Shown here piece after piece: positions 6,641-14,027 of a DNA stretch of 64,000 bases. Within the stretch, counting starts at the first letter, position 1. Each line of letters starts with the position of its first letter. The notes below the pieces were generated by a model, which had not been told where the DNA came from, searched no databases, and worked only from the letters and a program-made list of their open reading frames with translations. The stretch lies in the NCBI RefSeq assembly GCF_900312995.1, contig NZ_ONZI01000006.1, positions 1 to 64,000 of the forward strand. The letters run 5' to 3'. A program made the position numbers and the translations under genes. This stretch comes from Kushneria phyllosphaerae. GTDB lineage: Bacteria > Pseudomonadota > Gammaproteobacteria > Pseudomonadales > Halomonadaceae.

Positions 6641-8347
6641 ATGCCGTCAAAGTTCTCTTCTCTCGCTTCATGGCACTCCCGCTCGGGCGGGGCGGATGGT
6701 CTGGCACCGCCGCCTCATCGGCCGCTGTCGGCGCACGGTGGTTTTCGTCGGCTTTATTTGACCCTGTTCATCTCGCTTATGGCCATCTTCTGGGTGGGCG
6801 TGGTGGCGTCATGGTTGATCGACGACTGGCGGGAAGATCACTATCGCCAGCGTCTGGCCAGTGGGCCGATGGCGCTTTTGACCTCCCTGGTGGCCAGTCA
6901 GCCGGAAAGCTCGCGTGATGCCTGGCTGAGTGCCTACGAGGATGAGCTGGGCATTCGCCTGGCGCTATCGGATTCCGAAACCCTGATGCTCGGATTCATG
7001 GACCGACGTCGTCTGGCAGCAGGCGATGTGCTGGCGCGCCAGGCCCAGGGCGAAATTGGCTGGCAGCTTTATCAGCGCCTGCCCGGCGATTCTGATTCCA
7101 TTTTAGTGGCGCACTTTACCGGTCTTTCCGAGCAGCAGCCCCTGCAGCTGGTTTCTCTGCTGCGCCAGTGGCTGGAGCTTTCGCCGGATGAAGAGCGCGA
7201 GGCCCGCTTTCAGGAGCTCCGCAGCCGTATCTCCCTGCCCATGGGTATGGGCAGCGGCACGCCGCCGGGCCTTTCCAACAGTCAGCTGGCACAGCTCAAT
7301 GCCGGGCATGTTGTCATCAACGTCGTGGCCGAGCGCTCAAGCCTTGGCTTTTACGCCCAGTTCTCCGGCGGCCGCTGGATCATGGTCGGGCCGCTGTCGC
7401 CCTTTGAGTCACTGCCTGTTTTGACCATCGCCATGGTCATGGCCCTGATGCTGACCCTGCTGGGAACAGCCATCTATTTGATCATGCGCAGCGTGGAAAA
7501 ACGTCTGACCCGACTTGAGCAGACCACGGCAAACTTCACGGCCGGGGACTACAACGCGCGTGTGACCATTCAGGAAGGGGAGTACCTGACCCAGCTGGGT
7601 CTGGCGTTCAATACCATGGCTGATCAGGTACAGGCCGTGCTTTCTTCCCAGCAAGATCTGATGCGGGCGGTATCGCACGAGTTTCGAACGCCTGTGGCCC
7701 GGGTACGCTTTGCGCTGCAAATGGTCGATGACATGAGCGAATCGCCTGGCATCAGGCGTTTGCTGAAAGGCGTGGATGACGACATCGAATCCATCGATCG
7801 GCTCATCGACGAAATCCTGACCTATGCACGTCTGGACAGCGCCACCGATGGGCTTCTGCCGCTGGAGCCGGTCAGTCTTGAAGTGCGTGACATTGCCGAC
7901 CGCGTTGTTGAAACGCTCACGCCCCTGCACCCGCAGCTGACGCTTGAGGTCACCGGCGGTCAGGAACTCAACGTGCATGCCGATTCACGCTATTTGCAGC
8001 GCGCACTGCAGAATCTTGTGTCCAATGCCTGTACCCATGCCCGCAGCCGAGTGCATGTGCGCCTGCTGGGCGATGAGCGCATGGTGTATCTCAGCGTCGA
8101 GGATGATGGCGCGGGAGTACCGGCTGAGGATCAGGAGCGTATCTTCAAGCCCTTTGCGCGTCTTGATGACAGCCGCACCAGGCATCAGCCAGGCGTGGGT
8201 GGCTACGGTCTGGGGCTGGCGATCGTCGCCCGTATCGTGCAATGGCACCACGGGCGCATTACGGTCGATACGGCCCCCGAGCTGGGCGGTGCCCAGTTCA
8301 TTCTTTCCCTGCCGCGTCACTACGAAGCGATCGAAGAATACGCCTGA
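6641..8347 (+). CDS. rstB: Sensor histidine kinase, RstB-like
   Basis: This 568-residue inner-membrane kinase has a Pro/His-rich cytoplasmic start, a first membrane segment at about 39-60, a periplasmic sensor region to about 255, and a second membrane segment at about 256-282. HAMP, the dimerisation domain with H346 (SHEFRTPVAR) and an HATPase domain with NLVSNACTHA, DDGAGVP and GYGLGLAI follow. The H-box and following helix resemble E. coli RstB. A good ribosome-binding site (AAAGGA) precedes the ATG. It forms an operon with the regulator upstream and ends six bases before the convergent metR gene. The signal sensed cannot be read from the sequence. Confidence 0.87.
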   Translation: MPSKFSSLASWHSRSGGADGLAPPPHRPLSAHGGFRRLYLTLFISLMAIFWVGVVASWLIDDWREDHYRQRLASGPMALLTSLVASQPESSRDAWLSAYEDELGIRLALSDSETLMLGFMDRRRLAAGDVLARQAQGEIGWQLYQRLPGDSDSILVAHFTGLSEQQPLQLVSLLRQWLELSPDEEREARFQELRSRISLPMGMGSGTPPGLSNSQLAQLNAGHVVINVVAERSSLGFYAQFSGGRWIMVGPLSPFESLPVLTIAMVMALMLTLLGTAIYLIMRSVEKRLTRLEQTTANFTAGDYNARVTIQEGEYLTQLGLAFNTMADQVQAVLSSQQDLMRAVSHEFRTPVARVRFALQMVDDMSESPGIRRLLKGVDDDIESIDRLIDEILTYARLDSATDGLLPLEPVSLEVRDIADRVVETLTPLHPQLTLEVTGGQELNVHADSRYLQRALQNLVSNACTHARSRVHVRLLGDERMVYLSVEDDGAGVPAEDQERIFKPFARLDDSRTRHQPGVGGYGLGLAIVARIVQWHHGRITVDTAPELGGAQFILSLPRHYEAIEEYA

Positions 8348-8353
8348 GGCCTG

Positions 8354-9271
8354 TCAGCCGGCCGGGCGTATGCCATTGAGCACGGAAAAGGACGTCTCGC
8401 GCGCCGTGCGCAAGAAGTCACTCATCCAGACCTGACTCATCTGATCGACCCGGACGGCGGCGTACAGTGTTCCCCACACGCCGTCCCGACCCAGTGAGCA
8501 TGCCCTCACATAATCCTTTTCAAGATATTCGGTCAGCGCCCAGTTTGGCAGGGCGCACACCCCACGCTCACTCGCCACCAGCTGCATCATCATCATGGTC
8601 AGTTCGGCCGTGCGGGTTTCGCGTGGATGAATGCCGGCAGGTTCCAGAAAGCGCGTAAAGACATCGAGCTTTGAATGCTCTACCGGATAGGTGATCAGGA
8701 TCTGGTCGATCAGATCTTCCGGCACGACATGCCGCTTGTCGGCCAGAGGGTGTTGTCGGGCCACGGCCAAGAGGCTTTCGTAGCGAAAAAGCGGCTCGTA
8801 GTGAATGCGCGGCAGCGGCTGCGGGTCGGCCGTAATGACCAGATCAAGCTGCTCGCGTGCCAGTGCCGGCAGCGGGTCAAAATGCTGACCGGCTGGAATG
8901 TCCACCTCGACCTCGGGCCAGTGGTCGCGAAAATGGTCGATGGTCGGCATGAGCCATTGAAAGCAGCTGTGGCATTCGATGGCCATATGCAGCCGACCCT
9001 GTTCGCCGCCGGCCATGCGCGCAATATCGCGCTCGGCGTTACGAATCTGGGGCAGTACCTGCTCGGCCAGTCCCAGCAGTCTTTGACCGGCGCGGGTGAA
9101 CTGCACCGGTCGCGTCTTGCGCAAAAACAGCGGACAGTCCAGCCGCTCTTCCAGATCCTTGAGCTGATGAGATAGTGCCGACTGGGTCAAATGCACGCGC
9201 TCGGCGGCTTCGACCAGTGACCCGGTATCGCGCAGTGCCAGCAGGGTACGCAGGTGCCGGAACTCGATCAT
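8354..9271 (-). CDS. metR: LysR-family regulator of methionine synthesis
   Basis: This 305-residue protein has an N-terminal LysR helix-turn-helix (SLVEAAERVHLTQSALSHQL) and a periplasmic-binding-like effector domain. Several stretches match E. coli MetR closely: MIEFRHLRTLLALRDTGSL, the IECHSCFQWLMP segment, and TYPVEHSKLDV. MetR uses homocysteine as co-activator to switch on metE and other methionine genes. No metE, metF or metH lies next to it; neighbours are a convergent rstB and an unrelated membrane hydrolase, so it acts at a distance. I found no clear MetR box (TGAA-N5-TTCA) in the 68-bp upstream gap. Confidence 0.87.
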   Translation of the reverse strand: MIEFRHLRTLLALRDTGSLVEAAERVHLTQSALSHQLKDLEERLDCPLFLRKTRPVQFTRAGQRLLGLAEQVLPQIRNAERDIARMAGGEQGRLHMAIECHSCFQWLMPTIDHFRDHWPEVEVDIPAGQHFDPLPALAREQLDLVITADPQPLPRIHYEPLFRYESLLAVARQHPLADKRHVVPEDLIDQILITYPVEHSKLDVFTRFLEPAGIHPRETRTAELTMMMMQLVASERGVCALPNWALTEYLEKDYVRACSLGRDGVWGTLYAAVRVDQMSQVWMSDFLRTARETSFSVLNGIRPAG

Positions 9272-9339
9272 TAAAGCGTCTCTCTCATGGCTGGTCTGAA
9301 GGACAAATCATCTGAATATGGGTCCTGTGCCGACAACGT

Positions 9340-10398
9340 CTACCCCGGATGCCGACATTCAGCGTCAGGCAGGAGCAGATCACGGTCGCCAAAGTCTGAC
9401 GGACACAGGGCCTCGGGATGCGTAATACGCTGAAACAGTGCCGACAGCAGGCGGGTATCGGGCCTTGTCGTTTCGGCCGAGCGCGATGTTACGGGATGCC
9501 ACTGGCCGCTATCATCGCGCTCGCCCAGAACAAAGGCAAAGGAATAGGTGCCCGGCTGGCCCATGCGCAAATCGGTCACGACCAGAGTGCCATCGTGCTC
9601 CTCGCTGCGCCAGAAGGGAGCTGCAAACCAGCCCAGACGCTGGCCTGACGCGCTGTCGACAAGCATGTCATGGGCCACCATCGGTCGGCGAAAACTGTCA
9701 AAGGCCAGAGTGTGGCGGTCATCGAACAGGCTGACCAGCGCTTCCAGTTGCCGGTCGTCATCGATCACGGTGACGCGCCATACCAGCGTGTTCAGCGGCG
9801 TGGGCTGCACCATGACCGGCCGATCCTCCAGCCCGCGCTGGACCAGCGCCGGCGATACCTGCGCCAGTACCATGGATTTGGCCGCGATGGAAAAACCCAG
9901 ATACACCGTCGAGAGGGCCAGGCCAATGAGGATGGCGCGTCCCTGGGTGCCCCTGATCAGCGCCACGAGGATGGCCACCAGCATGGGCAGGGTATACAGC
10001 GGGTCGATGATGAAAATGGTTTTCCAGGCCACCGGGGGCGAGGCGATGGGCCAGAGCAGCTGGGTACCATAGGTGGTAAAGGCATCCAGAATTGGGTGAG
10101 TGACCAGACACAGCCACCAGAACCAGAACCATGACCGGGTGGGCACCTTTCGGGTTGCCGGCAGGCGCGCGCAGACAAGGGTGAAGACCCCGGCCAGCAG
10201 CGACAGGACAAACACCGAGTGCGTGACACTTCGATGGTAGGTGTAGTCGGCCACGGCGTTGCCGTAACCGATGAAACTGTCCAGATCCGGCAGGGTTGCC
10301 GCCACGGCGCCCAGCAAAATCGACTTGCGGCCGAGTCGTCGTCCCAGTACGGCGCCGCCCAGCGCGCCGCCGAGGCAGGCCTGTGTCAGGGAATCCAT
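9340..10398 (-). CDS. Membrane-bound metal-dependent hydrolase, YdjM/DUF457 type
   Basis: This 352-residue protein begins MDSLTQACLGGALGGAVLGR and carries the family hallmarks PDLD near residue 38 and HRSVTHS near residue 55, which supply putative metal-binding Asp and His residues. Four or five hydrophobic segments span roughly residues 1-190. The C-terminal half is soluble with a predicted beta-rich extension. Members of this family are predicted inner-membrane hydrolases, some LexA-regulated in E. coli; the substrate is unknown. I see no LexA operator upstream. It is divergent from the uracil-DNA-glycosylase-like gene. Confidence 0.82.
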   Translation of the reverse strand: MDSLTQACLGGALGGAVLGRRLGRKSILLGAVAATLPDLDSFIGYGNAVADYTYHRSVTHSVFVLSLLAGVFTLVCARLPATRKVPTRSWFWFWWLCLVTHPILDAFTTYGTQLLWPIASPPVAWKTIFIIDPLYTLPMLVAILVALIRGTQGRAILIGLALSTVYLGFSIAAKSMVLAQVSPALVQRGLEDRPVMVQPTPLNTLVWRVTVIDDDRQLEALVSLFDDRHTLAFDSFRRPMVAHDMLVDSASGQRLGWFAAPFWRSEEHDGTLVVTDLRMGQPGTYSFAFVLGERDDSGQWHPVTSRSAETTRPDTRLLSALFQRITHPEALCPSDFGDRDLLLPDAECRHPG

Positions 10399-10531
10399 CG
10401 CTTTTGTGTTACTCCCGTATTATTGATGGACATCTCATCAGGTCATGGCAGCTATGCTTGTTCTGCCAGAGCCGGTATTGGTGCGGCCAGAAGTGAGCCG
10501 GGTGATCAAAGAGTAACAAGGAGTTGCGAAT

Positions 10532-11224
10532 ATGTCCCTGACCCCGAGTCAGCAGGAAGCCTTTAGAGCACTGGCGGCTGACACCGACGGCATCGATCTT
10601 GAGGTCTACCAGCGCTTCGAGCGTGATCCGCTTGATCCCATTATCGGGCTGGGCCGGCGCAATCTGCGCATTGGATTTTTTGGGCGCGATCCAGGGCGCG
10701 ATGAGGTGCGCTACGGTGAGCCTTTCATCGGGGCCGGCGGGCAGCTGGTCAGAAAGGCGCTTTATGAGCATCTCTACGGCGAGAAAATGCCGGATTTCGA
10801 GGCCTCACGTGCCGTGGGCGAGCATTTTTTCTGGATCAACACCGTGCCCTACAAGCCAGTGGGGAACAAGGCGTGGTCGATGAAGGTCAAGCGTCACTTT
10901 CATGGCTTGATGAACGAGCTTTTGATCTCGCGCTGGGAAGGGCGCACGCTCATCACGCTGGGGCGCGAGGCCTTTTTGTGGTTCGGCATTAATCGACCCA
11001 GGGCCGAGCGTGATCGCCTCGAGGCGTTCTGGAAGCGTGAGGATCGCTTTGAAAGCAGTATCGAGGTCACGCTGGAAGATGACCGGGGTCAGGCGCAGAC
11101 ATTCACGCTTTATCCGTTGCCTCATCCCTCGCCGCTGAACCAGACCTGGTATGGTCGTTTCCCGGGATTGCTGGCGCAGCGCCTTGATCAGCTGGAGGTC
11201 AGGCCTGATCACCTGTTGCTGTGA
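10532..11224 (+). CDS. Uracil-DNA-glycosylase-superfamily protein without cysteines
   Basis: This 230-residue protein has the superfamily motifs. GFFGRDPGRDE followed by GEPFIGAGGQL resembles the GEAPG/PFVG catalytic region, and PHPSPLN near residue 198 resembles the HPSP DNA-binding loop. It contains no cysteine at all, so it cannot carry the 4Fe-4S cluster of family 4 and 5 enzymes. A base-excision repair or nucleotide-binding role is inferred from the fold only; whether it removes uracil is unproven. A good ribosome-binding site (AAGGAG) precedes the ATG. It is convergent with the doxX-like gene 18 bases away. Confidence 0.78.
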   Translation: MSLTPSQQEAFRALAADTDGIDLEVYQRFERDPLDPIIGLGRRNLRIGFFGRDPGRDEVRYGEPFIGAGGQLVRKALYEHLYGEKMPDFEASRAVGEHFFWINTVPYKPVGNKAWSMKVKRHFHGLMNELLISRWEGRTLITLGREAFLWFGINRPRAERDRLEAFWKREDRFESSIEVTLEDDRGQAQTFTLYPLPHPSPLNQTWYGRFPGLLAQRLDQLEVRPDHLLL

Positions 11225-11242
11225 TCATCAGGTGAGCGTCGA

Positions 11243-11644
11243 TTAATCCGGTCGGATGGCCATGCGGCCGCTGCCACAAAACATCAGTGCCAGGGCTGCG
11301 CCCAGCATCAGAACTTCGGTTTCGATGTTCCAGCCACCGGTATCACTCAATGACCAGACGGCGCCCAGGCGCATCAACACAATGGCAAACAGCATGTTGA
11401 TGGCCGCCAGACCACCCCCGATGCGACAGCGCCAGCCGGCCAGAATCATCAGCGGCGCCATCAGCTCGCCGATAAACACGCCAAAGGCCAGCGGTGTGGG
11501 CAGGCTCCAGTGCTCGAGATGATGGCCAATCACCTCGAGGACGTTTGGAGCGCCAATCTTGGCAATGCCGTGCAGCAGCAGCGTCACGCCCAGCGCGAGC
11601 CGAAGAATCAGCTTGCCCAGATGTTCATTGTTAAAAAACGACAT
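11243..11644 (-). CDS. DoxX-family membrane protein
   Basis: This 133-residue protein has four predicted membrane helices and the DoxX-family pattern LILRLALGVTLLLHGIAKI near the N-terminus, then FIGELMAPLMILAG and the WRCRIGG turn. DoxX-like proteins are small integral membrane proteins, linked in some bacteria to quinone or thiol redox protection; no specific function can be assigned. It stands alone between convergent and divergent neighbours. Confidence 0.83.
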   Translation of the reverse strand: MSFFNNEHLGKLILRLALGVTLLLHGIAKIGAPNVLEVIGHHLEHWSLPTPLAFGVFIGELMAPLMILAGWRCRIGGGLAAINMLFAIVLMRLGAVWSLSDTGGWNIETEVLMLGAALALMFCGSGRMAIRPD

Positions 11645-11808
11645 GATCTTCCCCGTGTGCCAGTCCTGACTTGAAAAACGACCTGTTCGCCAGCATTACA
11701 GTGCCATCGTTTCAAGGCATTCACCAGATTGCACACGTTGGCCGAACGTGGCAGCCAATGTGTCATGCGCGTTCAAAACGCGTGTCATACGACCCTGAGG
11801 AGTACATC

Positions 11809-12252
11809 GTGCAATATCTACATACCATGGTACGTATCACTGATATTGATCAGTCCCTGCAGTTTTACTGTGATCTGCTGGGCATGAAGGAAGTGCGCCG
11901 CAAGGAGAGTGAGAAAGGGCGTTTTACCCTGATCTTTCTGGCCGCCAATGATGATGAGGCGACCTCCAGCGAGCAGCAGGCCCCCGAGCTTGAGCTGACC
12001 TGGAACTGGGACCCGGAAGAATTGACCACGGGGGCGCGTAACTTCGGTCACCTGGCCTATCGTGTCGATGATATCTACGCCACCTGTCAGCATCTGATGG
12101 ACAACGGCGTGACCATCAACCGCCCGCCGCGTGACGGTCATATGGCGTTTGTGAAATCGCCCGATGGCATCTCCATCGAGCTGTTGCAAAAGGGCGACCC
12201 GAAGCCTTCGCAGGAGCCCTGGTCATCGATGGAAAACACTGGCAGCTGGTAA
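11809..12252 (+). CDS. gloA: Lactoylglutathione lyase (glyoxalase I)
   Basis: GloA (147 aa) isomerises the hemithioacetal of methylglyoxal and glutathione to S-lactoylglutathione in the cytosol. The vicinal-oxygen-chelate fold has two beta-alpha-beta modules. Metal ligands are visible as H5 (LHTMVRI), E62 (LELTWNW), H81 (FGHLAYRV) and E124 (ISIELL). The GTG at 11809 is preferred because CTGAGGAG lies six bases upstream and it places the first His at residue 5 as in E. coli. An in-frame extension back to 11671 has no family similarity. It has its own terminator. Confidence 0.93.
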   Translation: MQYLHTMVRITDIDQSLQFYCDLLGMKEVRRKESEKGRFTLIFLAANDDEATSSEQQAPELELTWNWDPEELTTGARNFGHLAYRVDDIYATCQHLMDNGVTINRPPRDGHMAFVKSPDGISIELLQKGDPKPSQEPWSSMENTGSW

Positions 12253-12275
12253 AGGTTTACTTTCGTGTCAATGTG

Positions 12276-12305
12276 AAAGGGGCACCCGACAGGGTGCCCC
12301 TTTTT
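12276..12305 (+). terminator. gloA terminator
   Basis: AAAGGGGCACCC pairs with GGGTGCCCCTTT and continues into a T-run. It also faces the convergent PAP2 gene and may end both transcripts. Confidence 0.9.
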
Positions 12306-12331
12306 ATATATCCGGCATCGCCATGAGCCGC

Positions 12332-13039
12332 TCAGATCATGCTGCGCGTACCGGGCAGATGAAAGCGTTCGGCCATGCGCTCGATGGCATCCACGCAGCG
12401 CGGGGCAATGGGCGTGCACAGCACCCAGGGCAGCACCAGCAACGCTATGGAAAGCGAGCCCATGTAGACATCCTGCAGCCAGTGGGCGCCGGCCATGACC
12501 CGCGGTGCGCTGAGCACAGCGATCATGAGCGCACTCAGGATGGCCTGACGACGATCGCCAAAGCGCAACATGAAGCCCGTGAACACCATCAGCATCAGGC
12601 CGTGATCCCCGGGGAAGCTGTTTTTGTCAGCGTCCTTGGTGTCAAACGAGACCACGTCGGTCAAAAAATTGACGTGATTGAAGCTGAGCGTCGGGCTTGG
12701 ATGGCCATAGGGCAGCTTGTTGGTCGCCACGGCCAAAAGTCCTGCCACCAACAGCATGGTTAACCCCACACCCAGCCAGCGCCAGAAACGCCCCGGGCGA
12801 GTGTCCAGCGAGATCGCCCAGCCAAAAATGGCCAGCAGCATGCCAAGGGAGGCAGCATCGAAATAGCGGGTATTGACCGCGGCCAGAAAGTTGACCCAGA
12901 TCGGGTGCTCACTGGTGATGAACTGATTGAAAAAAAAGAAGATATTGTCGTCAAGCACCAGCCACACAGAGAACAATAACCAGCTTGCAAACAGGGCAAG
13001 CCCTGCCAGATTGCAGTAGATGATACGTTTTAAATTCAT
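12332..13039 (-). CDS. PAP2-family membrane phosphatase, copy 2
   Basis: This 235-residue protein with about five or six membrane helices shows the acid-phosphatase motifs: FPGDHGLM near residue 125 (motif 2, His kept, Gly replaced by Asp in PSGH) and APRVMAGAHWLQD (motif 3 with Arg, His and Asp). The first motif is a divergent NKLPYGHPSPT. Such enzymes dephosphorylate lipid phosphates at the membrane; the substrate here is unknown. The start at 13039 has GGAGGGG upstream and matches the start of its paralogue. It lies 34 bp behind that paralogue, so the pair is probably co-transcribed. Confidence 0.82.
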   Translation of the reverse strand: MNLKRIIYCNLAGLALFASWLLFSVWLVLDDNIFFFFNQFITSEHPIWVNFLAAVNTRYFDAASLGMLLAIFGWAISLDTRPGRFWRWLGVGLTMLLVAGLLAVATNKLPYGHPSPTLSFNHVNFLTDVVSFDTKDADKNSFPGDHGLMLMVFTGFMLRFGDRRQAILSALMIAVLSAPRVMAGAHWLQDVYMGSLSIALLVLPWVLCTPIAPRCVDAIERMAERFHLPGTRSMI

Positions 13040-13073
13040 GACATCCCCTCCAGAGGCAGTCCGAAATACCGGC

Positions 13074-13802
13074 TCAATCGCAGTGCGCGTTCCGGTGACG
13101 ACGACTCGCACGGTTGGCAAGCCCTTTTGAAAAACGTACGACAACGTTAACGGCGCCGGAGACCAGTGGTGTACACAGGATCCAGGGCAGAGTGATCAGG
13201 GCAATCGAGAGTGCCCCCACGGACACGTCGCTGACCCAGTGTGCCCCCACCATGATGCGCGGGGCGCAAACGAGCACGACCAGTGCCGTGGCATTCCAGG
13301 CCACCAGGCGGTCGGCAAAGCGCCACATGAAAGCGGCAAAGATCATGGCCATGAGCCCGTGGTCACTGGGGAAACTGCTCGACGCTGTATCCTTGGCCGG
13401 CAGGCTGGTCAGCTCGGACAAAAGATTGACGTGATCGAGCATCGCGGTCGGGCTGGCGTGCCTGTAGGTCATGACATTGTGAATGACGTCCTGAAGGATC
13501 AGTGCGGTGGCCGTCATGACCAGGCCAATGGCGCCCCACTTGAGCCAGCTGCCCTGAGCATCGCGCTTCATGGCGATGTAAAGCATCACCACCAGCAACA
13601 CGAACATCGCCCTGTCAAAGGCGCGGGTATTGAGCGCAGCAAGAAGGCTGGTCCAGGTCGGGTAATCTGGCGTAATGAACTGATTGAAAAAACAGAAGAT
13701 AGCGTCATCAACGGAGGACCAGACCAGAAATTGCGGCAGCCACCAGGTCGTGACCAGTGCCACGCCCAGCAGGTTATAGAAAAGGATTCGGCGAAAATTC
13801 AT
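13074..13802 (-). CDS. PAP2-family membrane phosphatase, copy 1
   Basis: This 242-residue paralogue of the next gene downstream has matching N-termini (MNFRRILFYN against MNLKRIIYCN) and the shared landmarks FFNQFIT, FPSDHGLM (motif 2) and APRIMVGAHWVSD (motif 3). The first motif reads YRHASPT. Several membrane helices are evident. The ATG at 13802 is chosen from alignment with the paralogue; no good ribosome-binding site is visible. A tandem duplication with moderate divergence is the simplest explanation. A likely role is lipid-phosphate or undecaprenyl-type dephosphorylation, but this cannot be decided from the sequence. Confidence 0.8.
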   Translation of the reverse strand: MNFRRILFYNLLGVALVTTWWLPQFLVWSSVDDAIFCFFNQFITPDYPTWTSLLAALNTRAFDRAMFVLLVVMLYIAMKRDAQGSWLKWGAIGLVMTATALILQDVIHNVMTYRHASPTAMLDHVNLLSELTSLPAKDTASSSFPSDHGLMAMIFAAFMWRFADRLVAWNATALVVLVCAPRIMVGAHWVSDVSVGALSIALITLPWILCTPLVSGAVNVVVRFSKGLANRASRRHRNAHCD

Positions 13803-13904
13803 GGCAAACACAGCGCAGTTATAAAACAGTGTTCATCATAATTTAATATTGCTTTAATAAAAAGTGGCAAGCCGTAATGGCACCGCAAGACAGAGGCTAT
13901 CGAA

Positions 13905-13939
13905 GTCATTCAGAGGCGGTCGGCGTCATTCAGAGGCGG
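13905..13939. repeat. 15-bp direct repeat with 20-bp period
   Basis: GTCATTCAGAGGCGG is found at 13905-13919 and again at 13925-13939, just downstream of the valS terminator and upstream of the PAP2 pair. It is probably a local duplication; a regulator site is possible but unsupported. Confidence 0.6.
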
Positions 13940-13942
13940 GTA

Positions 13943-13975
13943 GAGAAAAAAGCAGCAGGCCCGAGGGCCTGCTGT
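13943..13975 (-). terminator. valS terminator
   Basis: On the minus strand CAGCAGGCCC pairs with GGGCCTGCTG and is followed by a run of T residues. It lies about 55 bases past the valS stop. Confidence 0.88.
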
Positions 13976-14027
13976 AGAGAACGGTCACTGTCAAAAGTAA
14001 CCTGCCGGGAGAGAGGTCAGTAAAGGA

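Noticed and set aside
9272..9339. MetR box upstream of metR
   Set aside because: TGAA occurs, but no partner TTCA at the right distance was found.
10399..10531. LexA operator upstream of the YdjM-like hydrolase gene
   Set aside because: E. coli ydjM is LexA-controlled, but no CTG-N10-CAG palindrome of acceptable quality is visible here.
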